A stretch of DNA of 64,000 nucleotides. It comes from Spisula solida (lineage: Eukaryota; Mollusca; Bivalvia; Venerida; Mactridae). Location: assembly GCA_947247005.1 (NCBI GenBank), contig OX365956.1, positions 7,832,089-7,896,088 of the forward strand, written 5' to 3'. How positions within the stretch are numbered: position 1 is the stretch's first letter; the number at the start of each line of letters is the position of its first letter. Shown here piece after piece: positions 22,916-33,010 of this stretch. A program made the translations under genes and the position numbers. The notes under the pieces were generated by a model, which saw nothing but the letters and a program-made list of their open reading frames with translations, did no database searches and was not told the origin of the DNA.

Positions 22916-22981
22916 TTTCAAATAAAAATGAGTAAACATCTGACTGTCGATGTACGACCTAAGCGCCAACTTCACAGACCT

Positions 22982-23272
22982 TTTAATTTTACCAAAACAT
23001 CAACACTAAACTGCCTGTAACTTTTTTTATTTCTGAATGGAAACATGTCATGTGGGGGTTTATATTCTTAGTTAGACCATTTCCTACAATTTGGTGTATG
23101 ATTTGATGCAAAATTCTCAAAAAAGTTATTTTTACATAGTCACCATAATCCAAGATAGCGGATTTTGGGGTGTTGAACTATATGAATAGAATAACATATT
23201 CATATGCAGCCTAACCACAGTGGTAATTTGGCATAAATAGTACCAGTTTTGACACCAGATAAGCATTCTTAT
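22982..23272 (-). mobile_element. Right part of host element M5
   Basis: Matches the reverse complement of about 29735-30009 (acatgtcatgtgggggttta, aaccacagtggtaatttggc). Joined to 17548-17669 it gives the same order as the uninterrupted copy. Confidence 0.88.
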
Positions 23273-23387
23273 TCGAATTTCTATTAGCATAATTTATATT
23301 AGAACCTTGTGAAATATGAATCAGTGCAGGAGCTATTGTTGTCTCATGTTAGGATTACATGAGCTAAAGTTGCACAGCATGCTATAT

Positions 23388-23636
23388 CGCTGGTTTAGAA
23401 TGAGATGGTCGTTAATACTACTTAAGACCTTATTAGACTCGTACATATTTTAAATCTGCTTCACAGGGCGCTTCTTATGAGCCTATTTTCATGAAAATCG
23501 GAAATGGTCATGTTGACCAAACTGAAGTTGAAAAAAGGCTTGTATTTTCGTAAGTAAATAATATTTTCCAGACATTTTTTCTTGTTTTCTAAAAATATCG
23601 TTTTTGTACTTACGACCTTCTAATTCTAAACCGGCG
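23388..23636 (+). mobile_element. MITE family M4, copy 2
   Basis: The ends cgctggtttagaatgagatg and cttctaattctaaaccggcg are imperfect inverted repeats. The interior matches 16248-16473 and 61566-61800 (ctattttcatgaaaatcgga, gaccaaactgaagtt). Confidence 0.85.
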
Positions 23637-23962
23637 ACTCAGGCTTGGTCATCATAATTTTGTGTGTAATATACGTATACTTTAAAGTATTCGGTGGAAA
23701 TAAAAAAACACGTTTTAAGTTATTGTGTGTTGCATGCTTCTCGCTCTGTAAAATCCTCATTGCATTTCACTATTAAATAAAAGTCTTTGACGTTTTTCTG
23801 TGGAAACCAAGAAATAACAACAACAACAAACAACACGTGGTGATAGTATAACATATATTTAAATAAAAACACAAATCTACACACAGAATTATACCCGTTC
23901 AATTCAATACAACATACATTGTGTAAGTGTACAAGTAACAAGCATTCATGTTTATAAAGTTA

Positions 23963-24204
23963 CTGTAAAATAGAAAATTTAAAAAAGTTACTATTTCGCA
24001 AAGTGAAATATTAAAAGTATATCGCGAACTTAAATGTTAAAAGTATGTCGCGGCGAAGTTAAATGTTTAAAATAGTTAAATGGTAAAAGTATTAACGTTA
24101 CGTGAAGTGAAATGTTCGCGATTACAAAATTCAGAAAGAAGTACTTTTTGTTGTTTTACCGTCATAAATTAATCCCTCTCGAAAAATTCATATTTTACAG
24201 TAAA
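23963..24204. mobile_element. TTCGCG-rich inverted-repeat element (family M6), copy
   Basis: Starts near tactgtaaaatag and ends attttacagta, with TCGCGA/TTCGCG words inside and the family marker ttgttgttttaccgtc. Related copies are at 33622-33917, 37978-38183, 39203-39437, 49318-49525 and 57565-57696. Confidence 0.65.
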
Positions 24205-24527
24205 TCATACTATACAGTGTACAGTCTAACCTGTGTTAAAGATCACCTGTGAACACAGACCATTATTACCTAACCTGTCTACAAAAGCCAGCCAGTTTTC
24301 TCCATACCATTGTAAATGCAGTAGCACTTGTATAGTTTTACCTCGAACATGAGGTTTTTCGGTGCCGGCAAAACGATTATGTACTTTTCAATTGTACTTT
24401 AAAATTAGAGGCTTCAATGATCTACTATTTTAACCTGATAAAAGAGACCCCCATGTAAAATGTTAACGAGGAGCAGTTTTGTTTTCCTAAGGGTGGTCTA
24501 TTCAGACAGGTGGGACTATAATTTATA

Positions 24528-24704
24528 CAGTAAAACCTCATACAAAGACAATCTTAATAACAAGACCACCATAAAATTAAGACCATTTTTTAGATATATT
24601 TATACTGTTTGCTTTTTATTCAACATCCATATTACGACCAACCCAATAAAGAGACCGGTATTTTCAATTGTTCCAAGGGCGGTCCTATTGTTAAGGTTTT
24701 ACTG
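24528..24704. mobile_element. Tc1/mariner-pogo-like MITE with TA duplication
   Basis: The ends are cagtaaaacctca and ttaaggttttactg, each flanked outside by ta. The interior repeats the words aagaccacc and aattaagacca. Pogo/Tigger-type elements insert at TA and have CAGT-type ends, from established knowledge. The open frame 24460-24723 spans it and is not a gene. A longer relative is at 57992-58245. Confidence 0.75.
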
Positions 24705-24865
24705 TAGTTATTCCAAGACATGAAGAGAAGTACTTATCATTTTCAGCATTCCAATTATATGACAAGTACCATGGCTCATTATAAATAACAAAATGGTGCT
24801 ATCAATTACTCAAAACAAATTAAGAATACCATTGAGGTAAGTTTGTCAAGTATCCAACTTGTACT

Positions 24866-25135
24866 TTTTGTCATATGCTTGAAGACGAATACCACTTTTT
24901 AAAAATGCACGTTTTGTCATATGACAGATAAAGAAACCCCATTTTCTAACATGTATGTTTTGTTATAATTATGCTTGAAGATGAATACCAATTTCAGAAA
25001 ATGCACGTTTTGGTATACACTTGAAGCCGACGAATACAACTTCCCAACGTGTATGCTTTGTCATATGACTGAAGAAGGAATTCATTTTCTAAAAAAATAA
25101 GTTTGCCAAATGCTTAAAGAACAGTACCAATTTCT
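24866..25135 (+). repeat. Degenerate tandem repeat, about 60-base unit
   Basis: Four or five diverged units containing ttttgtcatatg, cttgaagacgaatacca and aaatgcacg. The spacing is irregular and the units have drifted, so it is an old array. Confidence 0.7.
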
Positions 25136-25306
25136 ATTTGATTACACATAACATATTATTCGAAATATAAATTTGTGTTTGATAGTTTTTATCATTATAT
25201 AAATACACATAACAGAAAGATTAAACATAACTACATGTTTGTAAAACTTAAATTTAACGACAAATCGATTCTCGACAACTATATTTCGGGATTTATATTA
25301 TACATG

Positions 25307-25567
25307 TTTATCACATAACCTGCGGTCCAGGAGTGCCGTAAAGCCGTGCCGTTAATATCGTTCGGCACTCCCAGACTGTGCAATAAATATGTAAATGAGC
25401 TTGACGTGACGTTAGCCAATCCATGCATTGATCCGTCAATGACGTCAGGATAATATCAACGTCGCCATGACGTCGCGCTAATTGTACCGCTGAATTTTGG
25501 CTGAAACTTATGCAGCGTACATCATCCTTTTGAACAATAATGAGCGTTTTCTAAGGTTATGTGATAA
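25307..25567. mobile_element. MITE with TTATCACATAACCT ends
   Basis: The left end ttatcacataacct is answered by aggttatgtgataa on the right. Inside, ggagtgccgtaaagccgtgc pairs in part with cggcactcc to form a nested hairpin. There is no coding capacity, and the target duplication is not clear. Confidence 0.68.
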
Positions 25568-25583
25568 ATAGAATCTTACATTC

Positions 25584-25701
25584 GTGCTCATTACATACGA
25601 GTTTTATTAAACTCGTCGACAAAAACAATATGACACTCGGCAAAGCCTCGTGTCATATCATTTTGTCCACTCGTTTAATAAAACTCGTATGTAATGAGCA
25701 C
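25584..25701. repeat. 118-bp hairpin (inverted repeat with short loop)
   Basis: The left arm begins gtgctcattacatacgagtt and the right arm ends with its reverse complement, aactcgtatgtaatgagcac. Arms of roughly 55 bases contain one or two mismatches. It starts 16 bases after the previous MITE. The plus-strand frame 25561-25755 is a translation of it. Confidence 0.85.
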
Positions 25702-25902
25702 CCATGCAAGATCCTCTATATAATGAATATTCTTTTTACGCATTCAAACCGTTGATCACGTTTTATATTATTTCATATCAAAAGCGTTTACAATCATTTG
25801 AAAAACTTTTACAACGGTTTTGAATTCGATGATGGCTGACACTCACTGGCAAATATCACCAATTTTAGAAATAATCAACAAAGGCGGTTCTCATATACAT
25901 AT

Positions 25903-28320
25903 CACAGGTGCTTGGCATGTGGATATGACCCCCTTGATCCCCTCTACAACTTAACATAATTTTTTTTAAAAAATCAGATCTCTATTAGATCAATGAAAGG
26001 TTGCCCACTAGACCCCTCAAAACTGCTCAAAAATATACATGGGGTTGTGTGAACGTCCGTTTCTCATTTAATTTCCCACCAATTATCAAAAACTGACGTT
26101 CTTATTTCGTAGGAAGGTTGATACTAGATAACAAAAGCAATAAAACTTATATTCATAAATAATGAACCTTTCAAATATGACATGATCGACCAATACTGCC
26201 AGGTCGAACCTCCTAAGACTATCGGGCGATGCGATTGTTCACACTAAAACTGATTAAATCGTAGAACAAACTCAATATTATACCACCAATTCGTCAAAGA
26301 ATGACAATAAAAGTAACTTACCGATATATTTATCAACTGTCAATAGTCAGGTCTAGATATTTGACGAGTTTTTTTGTGCCGCTATCCCAGAATGTTGACA
26401 AACTGACAAAAGTTTACATTTCTGATCTGTGTCGCTTGTACCAAAGAATAAAATAGAATTTGGGTATCTTACATTATAGGACTGGCGCCATTTCTTAAAA
26501 CAGGCGGGGAAGATAAGAACTGCCCTCATAACTAAAAAAGCATAGACAAATGTGATTTTTTTATGCTTTTAAATGATAATTAATAGTAGTTTGGGCTTCA
26601 TATGTGAATTTCAGTTTAATATCGGAATGAAAAACATAACTTATGATCAAGTTTGGGATAAAATACATGTTTGACCTTCCTTTTCAATAAGAACTTTAAT
26701 TAAACACTCGATAGAGAACTGGCCCTATAACTCATTTTAAAAAATGCATACATAAGATGATTTAAAGGTTTTAAATGAAAAATAATTGAATTATGATCCT
26801 AATTGGCGAATTTCAATATCATTGGATTGTTAAAACATGGTTCATATATATAAAGCCTAATTGACTAATTTTCGTAGACCCAAGTTTGCATTGCAGAGTC
26901 GTTCTCTTCATATTTTTCTCTAGGCTCGGCAATATTAACTTGGGTTTGAGAAAATTAGACAAACTTGGCTTTAAGAACGTTTCATAGGGTAGTTTATGTT
27001 TTTTTGCCGTTTATGCGCATCCGTTCTGTGCATATACCTTATACTGAGATAGAGGTCGGGTTTGACACTGGATCGTCATAATAATTGAATTTTTGGATCA
27101 AAGATCACACACCAAATATATTCCATGTTTGGATTGAGTTCACTTTTGTCAACATACTTAGCAATAACAATTATATTGGTCATCGAAGTGGTTTTTGAGC
27201 TACGGCCTATTTTGTGTAATTTTTTCAGTACTATAAAGGTCATTTTTCGGAAGTTATGAAAATTCTTATCTTGTCAAAAATTTGGGAATTTTCTTATCAA
27301 TACCAAAAGTGTATAGGAATGTTTGAAGAATGTGTTTGTACATTAAATCTAATGGAAATGTCTGAATACGAAAAAAATATCGATTTTAATGCAAAAATCA
27401 ATACACTGTGAAATATCGAGATTTTTGGATATTTTCTTGAAAAGTGATGTTGCAAATAGGCCGATGGCCCCTTCAATAGCACCACGACACCTTTTTATTT
27501 CACATTGCTACAACATATAACATAAGTTCTTATTGAAAAGGAAGGTCAAACATGTATTTTATCCCAAACTTGATCATAAGTTATGTTTTTCATTCCGATA
27601 TTGAACTGAAATTCACATATGAAGCCCAAACTACTATTAATTATCATTTAAAAGCATAAAAAAATCACATTTGTCTATGCTTTTTTAGTTATGAGGGCAG
27701 TTCTTATCTTCCCCGCCTGTTTTTAAGAAATGGCGCCAGTCCTATAATGTAAGATACCCAAATTCTATTTTATTCTTTGGTACAAGCGACACAGATCAGA
27801 AATGTAAACTTTTGTCAGTTTGTCAACATTCTGGGATAGCGGCACAAAAAAACTCGTCAAATATCTAGACCTGACTATTGACAGTTGATAAATATATCGG
27901 TAAGTTACTTTTATTGTCATTCTTTGACGAATTGGTGGTATAATATTGAGTTTGTTCTACGATTTAATCAGTTTTAGTGTGAACAATCGCATCGCCCGAT
28001 AGTCTTAGGAGGTTCGACCTGGCAGTATTGGTCGATCATGTCATATTTGGAAGGTTCATTATTTATGAATATAAGTTTTATTGATTTTGTTATTTAGTAT
28101 CAACCTTCCTACGAAATAAGAACGTCAGTTTTTGATAATTGGTGGGAAATTAAATGAGAAACGGACGTTCACACAACCCCATGTATATTTTTGAGCAGTT
28201 TGAGGGGTCTAGTGGGCAACCTTTCATTGATCTAATAGAGATATGAATTTTTTTTTTGAATTTTTATGTTGAGTTGTAGAGGGGATCAAGGGGGTCATAT
28301 CCACATGCCAAGCACCTGTG
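25903..28320. mobile_element. 2.4-kb foldback transposon, arms about 795 bp, 8-bp target duplication
   Basis: Left arm 25903-26696 and right arm 27524-28320 are reverse complements with very few differences. The termini are cacaggtgcttggcatgtgg and its complement. Immediately outside, both flanks read atacatat (25895-25902, 28321-28328). The 827-base centre has no transposase-like frame; a 62-codon frame at 27297-27485 is not recognisable. The element is non-autonomous. An 8-bp duplication occurs in hAT, P and some Merlin/Mutator-type elements, and the ends do not decide between them. Confidence 0.93.
26697..27523. other. Unique centre of the 2.4-kb foldback element
   Basis: AT-rich sequence between the two arms. 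Weak internal symmetry is visible (gacccaagtttgcattg versus caatattaacttgggt), but no frame, tRNA box or tandem array. Confidence 0.6.
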
Positions 28321-28694
28321 ATACATATATAACACATTGGGTGTGCCGCGTGCTTGTATCAAGTTTTTTATATCAAGAATTGATTGCAAATACAAATGTC
28401 ACATTATTACATAAATGATACTCACATAGACATAAAATAGTAATTAACAGAACTCGAAGCGTGTCAGGTATTAAAGAGCACTTCATAAACACATGTTTCA
28501 CTTTAACACTGAACCCTACAACACTTATAATAAAATACAAACTATATCATCAGATCGCGTCTGATCGTTAACGAACTCTCGTTCTATCTCGAGCACCACT
28601 CTCGAGAAATCGCGATATTTAGCAACTCAGTCCAAGTTCTGAGTAATCCAAACATAGCTGTCATTCCTTGAGTGGAACCACGGTTCTTCTATCA

Positions 28695-28950
28695 AAACAT
28701 ATTGTACAGTGTGGCAATACAGGCCCAAGTCGAAATTTGTAACCACCGGACAACAAAAATAGTCATAAGTATTTTATTTCTTCATCGATTTCTTTGAGAT
28801 AAACACCATGCAAAGGGGGAATTATTTGATTTCCATGAAATATAAAATCTTTTTCAGCGGCTGTGCCGTTTTGTCCAGCACCCTGTGAAACAGTAGAAAA
28901 TACAGGTTTCACAGGGTGCTGGAAAAAACAACACACCTGCTAAAAAGATT
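28695..28950. mobile_element. Foldback MITE family M2, second copy
   Basis: Shares tcataagtattttatttctt, catgaaatataaaatctttt and gctgtgccgttttgtcc with 56863-57125. The centre forms a hairpin from cagcaccctgtgaaac and gtttcacagggtgctg. The right half is shortened compared with the 57-kb copy. Confidence 0.75.
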
Positions 28951-29566
28951 TGCGATTTGCTTCAGAACAACAATTTCGCGAAATTTTGATCTCGCGAAAA
29001 TTTAGGATTGTACAGAAATGATATAAAATGTTAAAGCGGTGTTTATATAAAATAAACATAAACCGTGCATATGTAATAAGTAGACAAATCGACACATGTT
29101 TGTTGGCAGTAACGCACAAAGTGCCTTCAAGGTCTAGAAACTAAGATACAAGACCGCATCAGTTATATTTCATCTATGCAAAGACGTATGTTTTTTATTT
29201 ACGAATTCCACCTTCAAGAATACCTGAGTCTGTTCATCTGTTCACACTTGGAATTCACAAAAAATAACATTTGTAATGATTCTTCGTAAATGCATTTTCC
29301 GACAATGAAGCAAAACAAGCTCTCACAATAAACGAATAAACTATATCTACGTACTATGTTATTAAAACAGTCAGTCACATTATGATAAAAGGGCCCTCAC
29401 GTTGTTACGTCATATACCTATAGAAAAAAAAATTATGGCGTCAAAATAGATGGATACAGGTAGATAAATTTACTATTTTCATTTCGGGATGACGGTATCT
29501 CAAAATATTTTTTTGAAATATTTAAAATGTTTATTAACGAAAAAAAAATTTCAAATACATAGAGGA
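28951..29566. other. Unassigned AT-rich stretch
   Basis: Contains a small aaattttgatctcgcgaaa palindrome near 28980-28998 that recalls the TTCGCG family, but no boundaries. Nothing else is recognisable. Confidence 0.45.
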
Positions 29567-29716
29567 TATTTGTTTGTTTTGATTGAATATGGTTTATATC
29601 TCATCGTGTAGTGATAAAATTCAATATTTTCAAGAGCGCGTAGCGCGAGTGAAAATATTAAAATTTTATCACTACCAGATGAGATATTAACCATATTCAA
29701 TCAAAACAAACAAATA
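29567..29716. repeat. 150-bp hairpin beside host element M5
   Basis: The arms include atttgtttgttttgattgaa and its reverse complement ttcaatcaaaacaaacaaat. A GC-rich loop region is also palindromic (gagcgcgtagcgcgag). The hairpin ends about 8 bases before the intact M5 element and is absent beside the split copy at 23 kb. Confidence 0.85.
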
Positions 29717-29723
29717 TTCTATT

Positions 29724-30125
29724 TATTTAATGCTTTTATGGTGTCAAAACTGGTACTATTTATGCCAAATTACCACTGTGGTTAGGCTACGTATGAATAT
29801 GTTATTCCATTCATATTTTTCACTTCAAAATCCGCCATCTTGAATTATGATGAATAGGTGAAAACGACTTTTTTGAGAATTTTGCATTAAATCATACACC
29901 AAGTTGTAGGAAATGGTCTAACTAAGAATAAAAACCCCCACATGACATGTTTCCGTTCAGTAACAAAAAAGTTACAGACATTTTAGCGTTGAGATTTTGG
30001 TAAATTAAAGTAGTCCCTGTGAGGGGGCGGAGCTTATATCAGTCACATTGTAGGTGATAACCAGTGACTGATATAGGTTTTATTTCACTGATAGAACTCC
30101 ATATCTCATCAGTTAGCATTAAATA
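29724..30125 (+). mobile_element. Uninterrupted element M5 (empty site for the foldback insertion)
   Basis: The ends are tatttaatgct and agcattaaata, an 11-base perfect inverted repeat. In reverse complement it matches 17548-17669 plus 22982-23272 as one continuous sequence. Around 30001-30009 it reads taaattaaa once, where the split copy has the 9-bp duplicated tttaatttt. An internal stem, atatcagtcac / gtgactgatat, lies near 30038-30075. Confidence 0.88.
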
Positions 30126-30590
30126 AAAAATGACATTTTTAAAACTTATTTTCTGTCATTCTTTTAAAAATAATTCGTAGTAAAAAACAATCGGTATATC
30201 ACTTAAATACCGACTCTAATGTGCCCAAGTGTTGTTTACGTATGATATTTCATTGCGTATTTTAACTTAAATACAATACCTATTTAAAAAGTAGTGTTCT
30301 TACAATTGCTATATAGATATAATATTCGTTTTCGATTACTTTCCATAACAAAAAATACAAATATGAAACGAATGTCTTCATGAATCCCTTTTACGTGTTG
30401 CCGCCCTTTTGTATAGGAGTTTATTTGGTTTAATTAGTGTCCGTCCGCTCCCCAATATGTTATGCGTTTGATTTCAAACAAAACGTAACAAAATGTGCGA
30501 ATTACTTGACAAATTTTATGTCGATTCGGCAGAAACAAAACTAGAAAAAATCTTCATTCACTTCCTCTCGCTATCCTTTGTAAAACTTGT
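30126..30590. other. Unassigned stretch
   Basis: AT-rich unique sequence between the M5 element and the ATTGG-rich repeat. I see no frame, splice-signal pair or repeat. Confidence 0.5.
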
Positions 30591-30905
30591 TTAATATTTA
30601 GTAAAACTTGTGTCCATTGGCTGAGCACCTTGGCTGATGACGAATCAAAATAAGAAAACAATGCCATTTATATGTCCTCTATGGTTATTGGTCAGTATTA
30701 AGTAACGCGTGCTTTCATTGGCTAATCCTTGTCCAATATTAATTAAAACATGTGACGTGTTTTCATTGGCTGATAATTTGCCAACAGTTAGTAAAACGTG
30801 TTTTCATTGGTTGCGCCGTATTCCATATTAGGTGACACGTGTTTTCATTGGCTGATCATTCACCAATACTAAGTAAAACGCATTTTCACTGGCTGTCAAC
30901 GTGAC
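30591..30905. repeat. Degenerate tandem repeat carrying six to seven ATTGG (inverted CCAAT) motifs
   Basis: Units of about 40-50 bases share tagtaaaacgtgttttcattg followed by gctgat, with loss of pattern toward the left. ATTGG (CCAAT-box core on the minus strand) occurs near 30618, 30690, 30719, 30768, 30809 and 30850. It could be an old minisatellite, or a cluster of NF-Y-type sites upstream of a minus-strand transcription unit. The sequence alone does not decide. Confidence 0.6.
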
Positions 30906-31094
30906 AGTTTCTTCACAACCATACGTTCTCGTGAATAGGAAACAAACTCATGCAATACCAGTTTGGATTATGCTCTGTCTATTGTCGGCAAAACATTACC
31001 AACCAATTTTACTGAACTATATTGTTCGTAAATCACCGATGATGCGATGAGTAACTTGTCAGTAAAGTTAGCCTATATCACTTCACTGTGGAAT

Positions 31095-31342
31095 TCATTT
31101 TTGTGATTTATTTTTAATAACGGTATAATCCTCGTCCCCGTTCTCGTCTATAAACGAGACTTGGCTTTTCACAGCAGCCATTGTCTGATTCTCGTATGTC
31201 TGACAACGCCCCCACCAGGATCGCTTTACGCACACTTCCGCTTCCGTGAACTCGAAACATTTACTGCCAAGTATGTTGAAATATATTTTCCCGATCATGT
31301 TGGCCATGTTGGAGACTGACTGACGCAGACAACCTCGGAACC
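31095..31342 (-). CDS. Possible terminal coding exon, unknown protein
   Basis: On the minus strand an acceptor-like ttttatatatccag is followed by an open frame that ends in a stop at 31095. It encodes about 82 residues, beginning F-R-G-C-L-R-Q and ending K-N-K-S-Q-K. The composition is protein-like: four cysteines spaced along the first half, an S-W-W-G-R-C motif, and an acidic F-I-D-E-N-G-D-E-D stretch. There is no hydrophobic run. It shares no sequence with any repeat in the window, which sets it apart from the other frames. I do not recognise the family and saw no preceding exon to the right. Chance or a repeat unique to this window remain possible. Confidence 0.3.
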
Positions 31343-32287
31343 TGGATATATAAAACATAATATATTATTATGACGTTATACGTGACGTAAGCCAGCAATA
31401 TATACGTATCATGACTTTGTACAATATACTGTAAAAAATAGGCAAAATTTAAGGTTTCAAATTATCTGCGTGTACCCTGTATAAGAGTAAAGGTTGTGTG
31501 GCGGTCATGTTTAGCCGCAACGGATATGACGTCACAGGAACTTGCATCCTTGTTTGCTGTGACTACTGTAGAAAAAACAGGGCATCAGCTTTCGTAACGT
31601 CATATCACTCAGATAATTTGAAAATATTTGCCTATGCTGTAAAACCTAAGGGTTACCCTAACAACAGGAACACTAAAGATTAAGAAAGGAACTTCGTGGT
31701 GGTCATAAATTCGTGGATTACAAAACATTGCAGGGACAACTCATGCTCAATGTTTGGAAGATCAATCAATCATGGTTATTAAATTTCGTGGTCGAGTCCA
31801 ACACCACGAAACTAACCAAATTTAATACACACCTGGTAATAAAATGATCTTACGGTACCCGGGTTATGAAGTGCAGGCTTTAATGTAGCTGCTGTCGTAA
31901 CTATGTGGTCGTGTGACATTTTTACATTTTGAGAAATACGTGTTACATAATTATACTTAATATAAACTTATTACTCAAATGTAAAATGTAAAAAATCTCC
32001 AGCCACCTGTGCTAGATATCCTGTGAGTGGCCTATATGGGTGGTATCATGTCTCTTATGTATGTACAGTGTGTAAACGAAACCGGGAATTAGTTTTCATT
32101 GTGATGCAATTATCACTTATTTGTGAATATGAAATTTGTAAAAACGTATGAATATCATTTTTAGTTTTTGTCATGTGACATGCTGTGACATGATACAAAT
32201 GTAGTGATAACTCTGTCATGTCGGAGCATTTAGCAATCTGTCCGTCTGTCAACGACTATTTGACCTGACGGATTACAAAAATGTAGT
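31343..32287. other. Unassigned stretch
   Basis: Contains attgtatactgt-like and cgtggt/accacg words around 31690-31810 (aaattcgtggattacaaaac, ccaacaccacgaaactaacc). These suggest a decayed inverted-repeat element related to the TTCGCG family. The frame at 31498-31683 has no recognisable protein features. Confidence 0.35.
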
Positions 32288-32505
32288 TTATACTAATTTA
32301 TTTATACTAATTTCTTATACGCTCGTACTAATTAATTTATAGTAATTTATTTAAACTCTTTTTATACACTCGTACTATTTTATACTAATTTATTATACGC
32401 TCGTTCTAATTTATACTAATTTATTGATACAAATGTATTATACGCTCGTACTAATCTATACTAATTTCTTGATACTAATCTATTTTACGCTCATACTAAT
32501 TTATG
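32288..32505. repeat. AT-rich tandem repeat, about 30-base unit
   Basis: Variants of tatactaatttattatacgc followed by tcgtactaat recur about seven times, with irregular shortening. The array is strongly AT-rich and has no coding potential. Confidence 0.85.
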
Positions 32506-32509
32506 AGCT

Positions 32510-32747
32510 TGTTTTTCCAACTTGTATAAATCACTCTCGACACCTCATTCCTGATGTTATCTAACACCACGAGGGTATGAGGGAAGAGAAACCAGTTTCC
32601 TTTTTATGCTGAGCGTCTAGCAAGGGAATTGCATGGTAACTATGTTATCATTTTTATTTTCGTATTTGGTATGACACGGCCTGTGATCGAACTAGTGACC
32701 TCCCACACTATAGGCGGGCGCTCTACCACTAGGCTATCGAGGGGACC
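32510..32747 (-). mobile_element. SINE family B, compact copy
   Basis: On the minus strand the head is ctcgatagcctagtggtaga followed by gcgcccgcc and, after a tRNA-sized gap, tagttcgatcac. The 3' half shares aggaatgaggtgtcgagagt with 12472-12859 and 9819-9937. This is the shortest copy carrying both head and tail and the best guide to the family's structure. The plus-strand frame 32629-32850 crosses it and is not a gene. Confidence 0.82.
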
Positions 32748-32892
32748 GATTGTTCCTGAAATCATCTATCGACCAGTGACGGACATGCTACAGTCACTAT
32801 TTACGGAAGAACGGAACAGCAAAGTCGTCCCAACCCCAGTTTATAACTAGCACGTCTCTTGGCTACATACAAAAATATACTTTAAGATAATA

Positions 32893-33010
32893 CAAATCGG
32901 ACAGGGAATGCAGCACTCAACTTTAACAGTCGAACACAGAAAACACATACCAACATTACTAGACACAATTATGCCCAACACATTACTGAACGGGAAAATG
33001 AATCAAAGTT
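32893..33010 (+). repeat. Dispersed repeat family R1, copy
   Basis: Contains atcggacaggga, gcagcactcaactttaacag, cgaacacagaaaacac and acacaattatgcccaacaca. The same order of words recurs at 51371-51545 and 60318-60500, with a fragment at 48064-48125. There are no terminal repeats or tRNA boxes, so the class is unknown. Confidence 0.65.

Larger units (their letters stand above)
17670..22981. mobile_element. 5.3-kb foldback transposon with tandem-repeat arms
   Basis: The ends are aggtctgtg and cacagacct, perfect 9-base inverted repeats. A unique terminal zone follows (tcagatgtttactcattttt and its reverse complement). Each arm then has an outer array of 21-base units (gcagctcttagctcgtaggtc and variants) and an inner array of 36-base units (around aggggactaggtgtccatgt). 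The right half is the reverse complement of the left. Both flanks are tttaatttt (17661-17669, 22982-22990), a 9-bp target duplication. There is no transposase frame. Drosophila FB elements (tandem-repeat arms, 9-bp duplication) and sea urchin TU elements have the same plan. Membership of either family is not shown. Confidence 0.93.

Noticed and set aside
27297..27485. 62-codon frame in the centre of the 2.4-kb foldback element as a transposase remnant
   Set aside because: It is short and Phe/Ile/Ser-rich, with no catalytic-motif context. Nothing links it to any transposase family.
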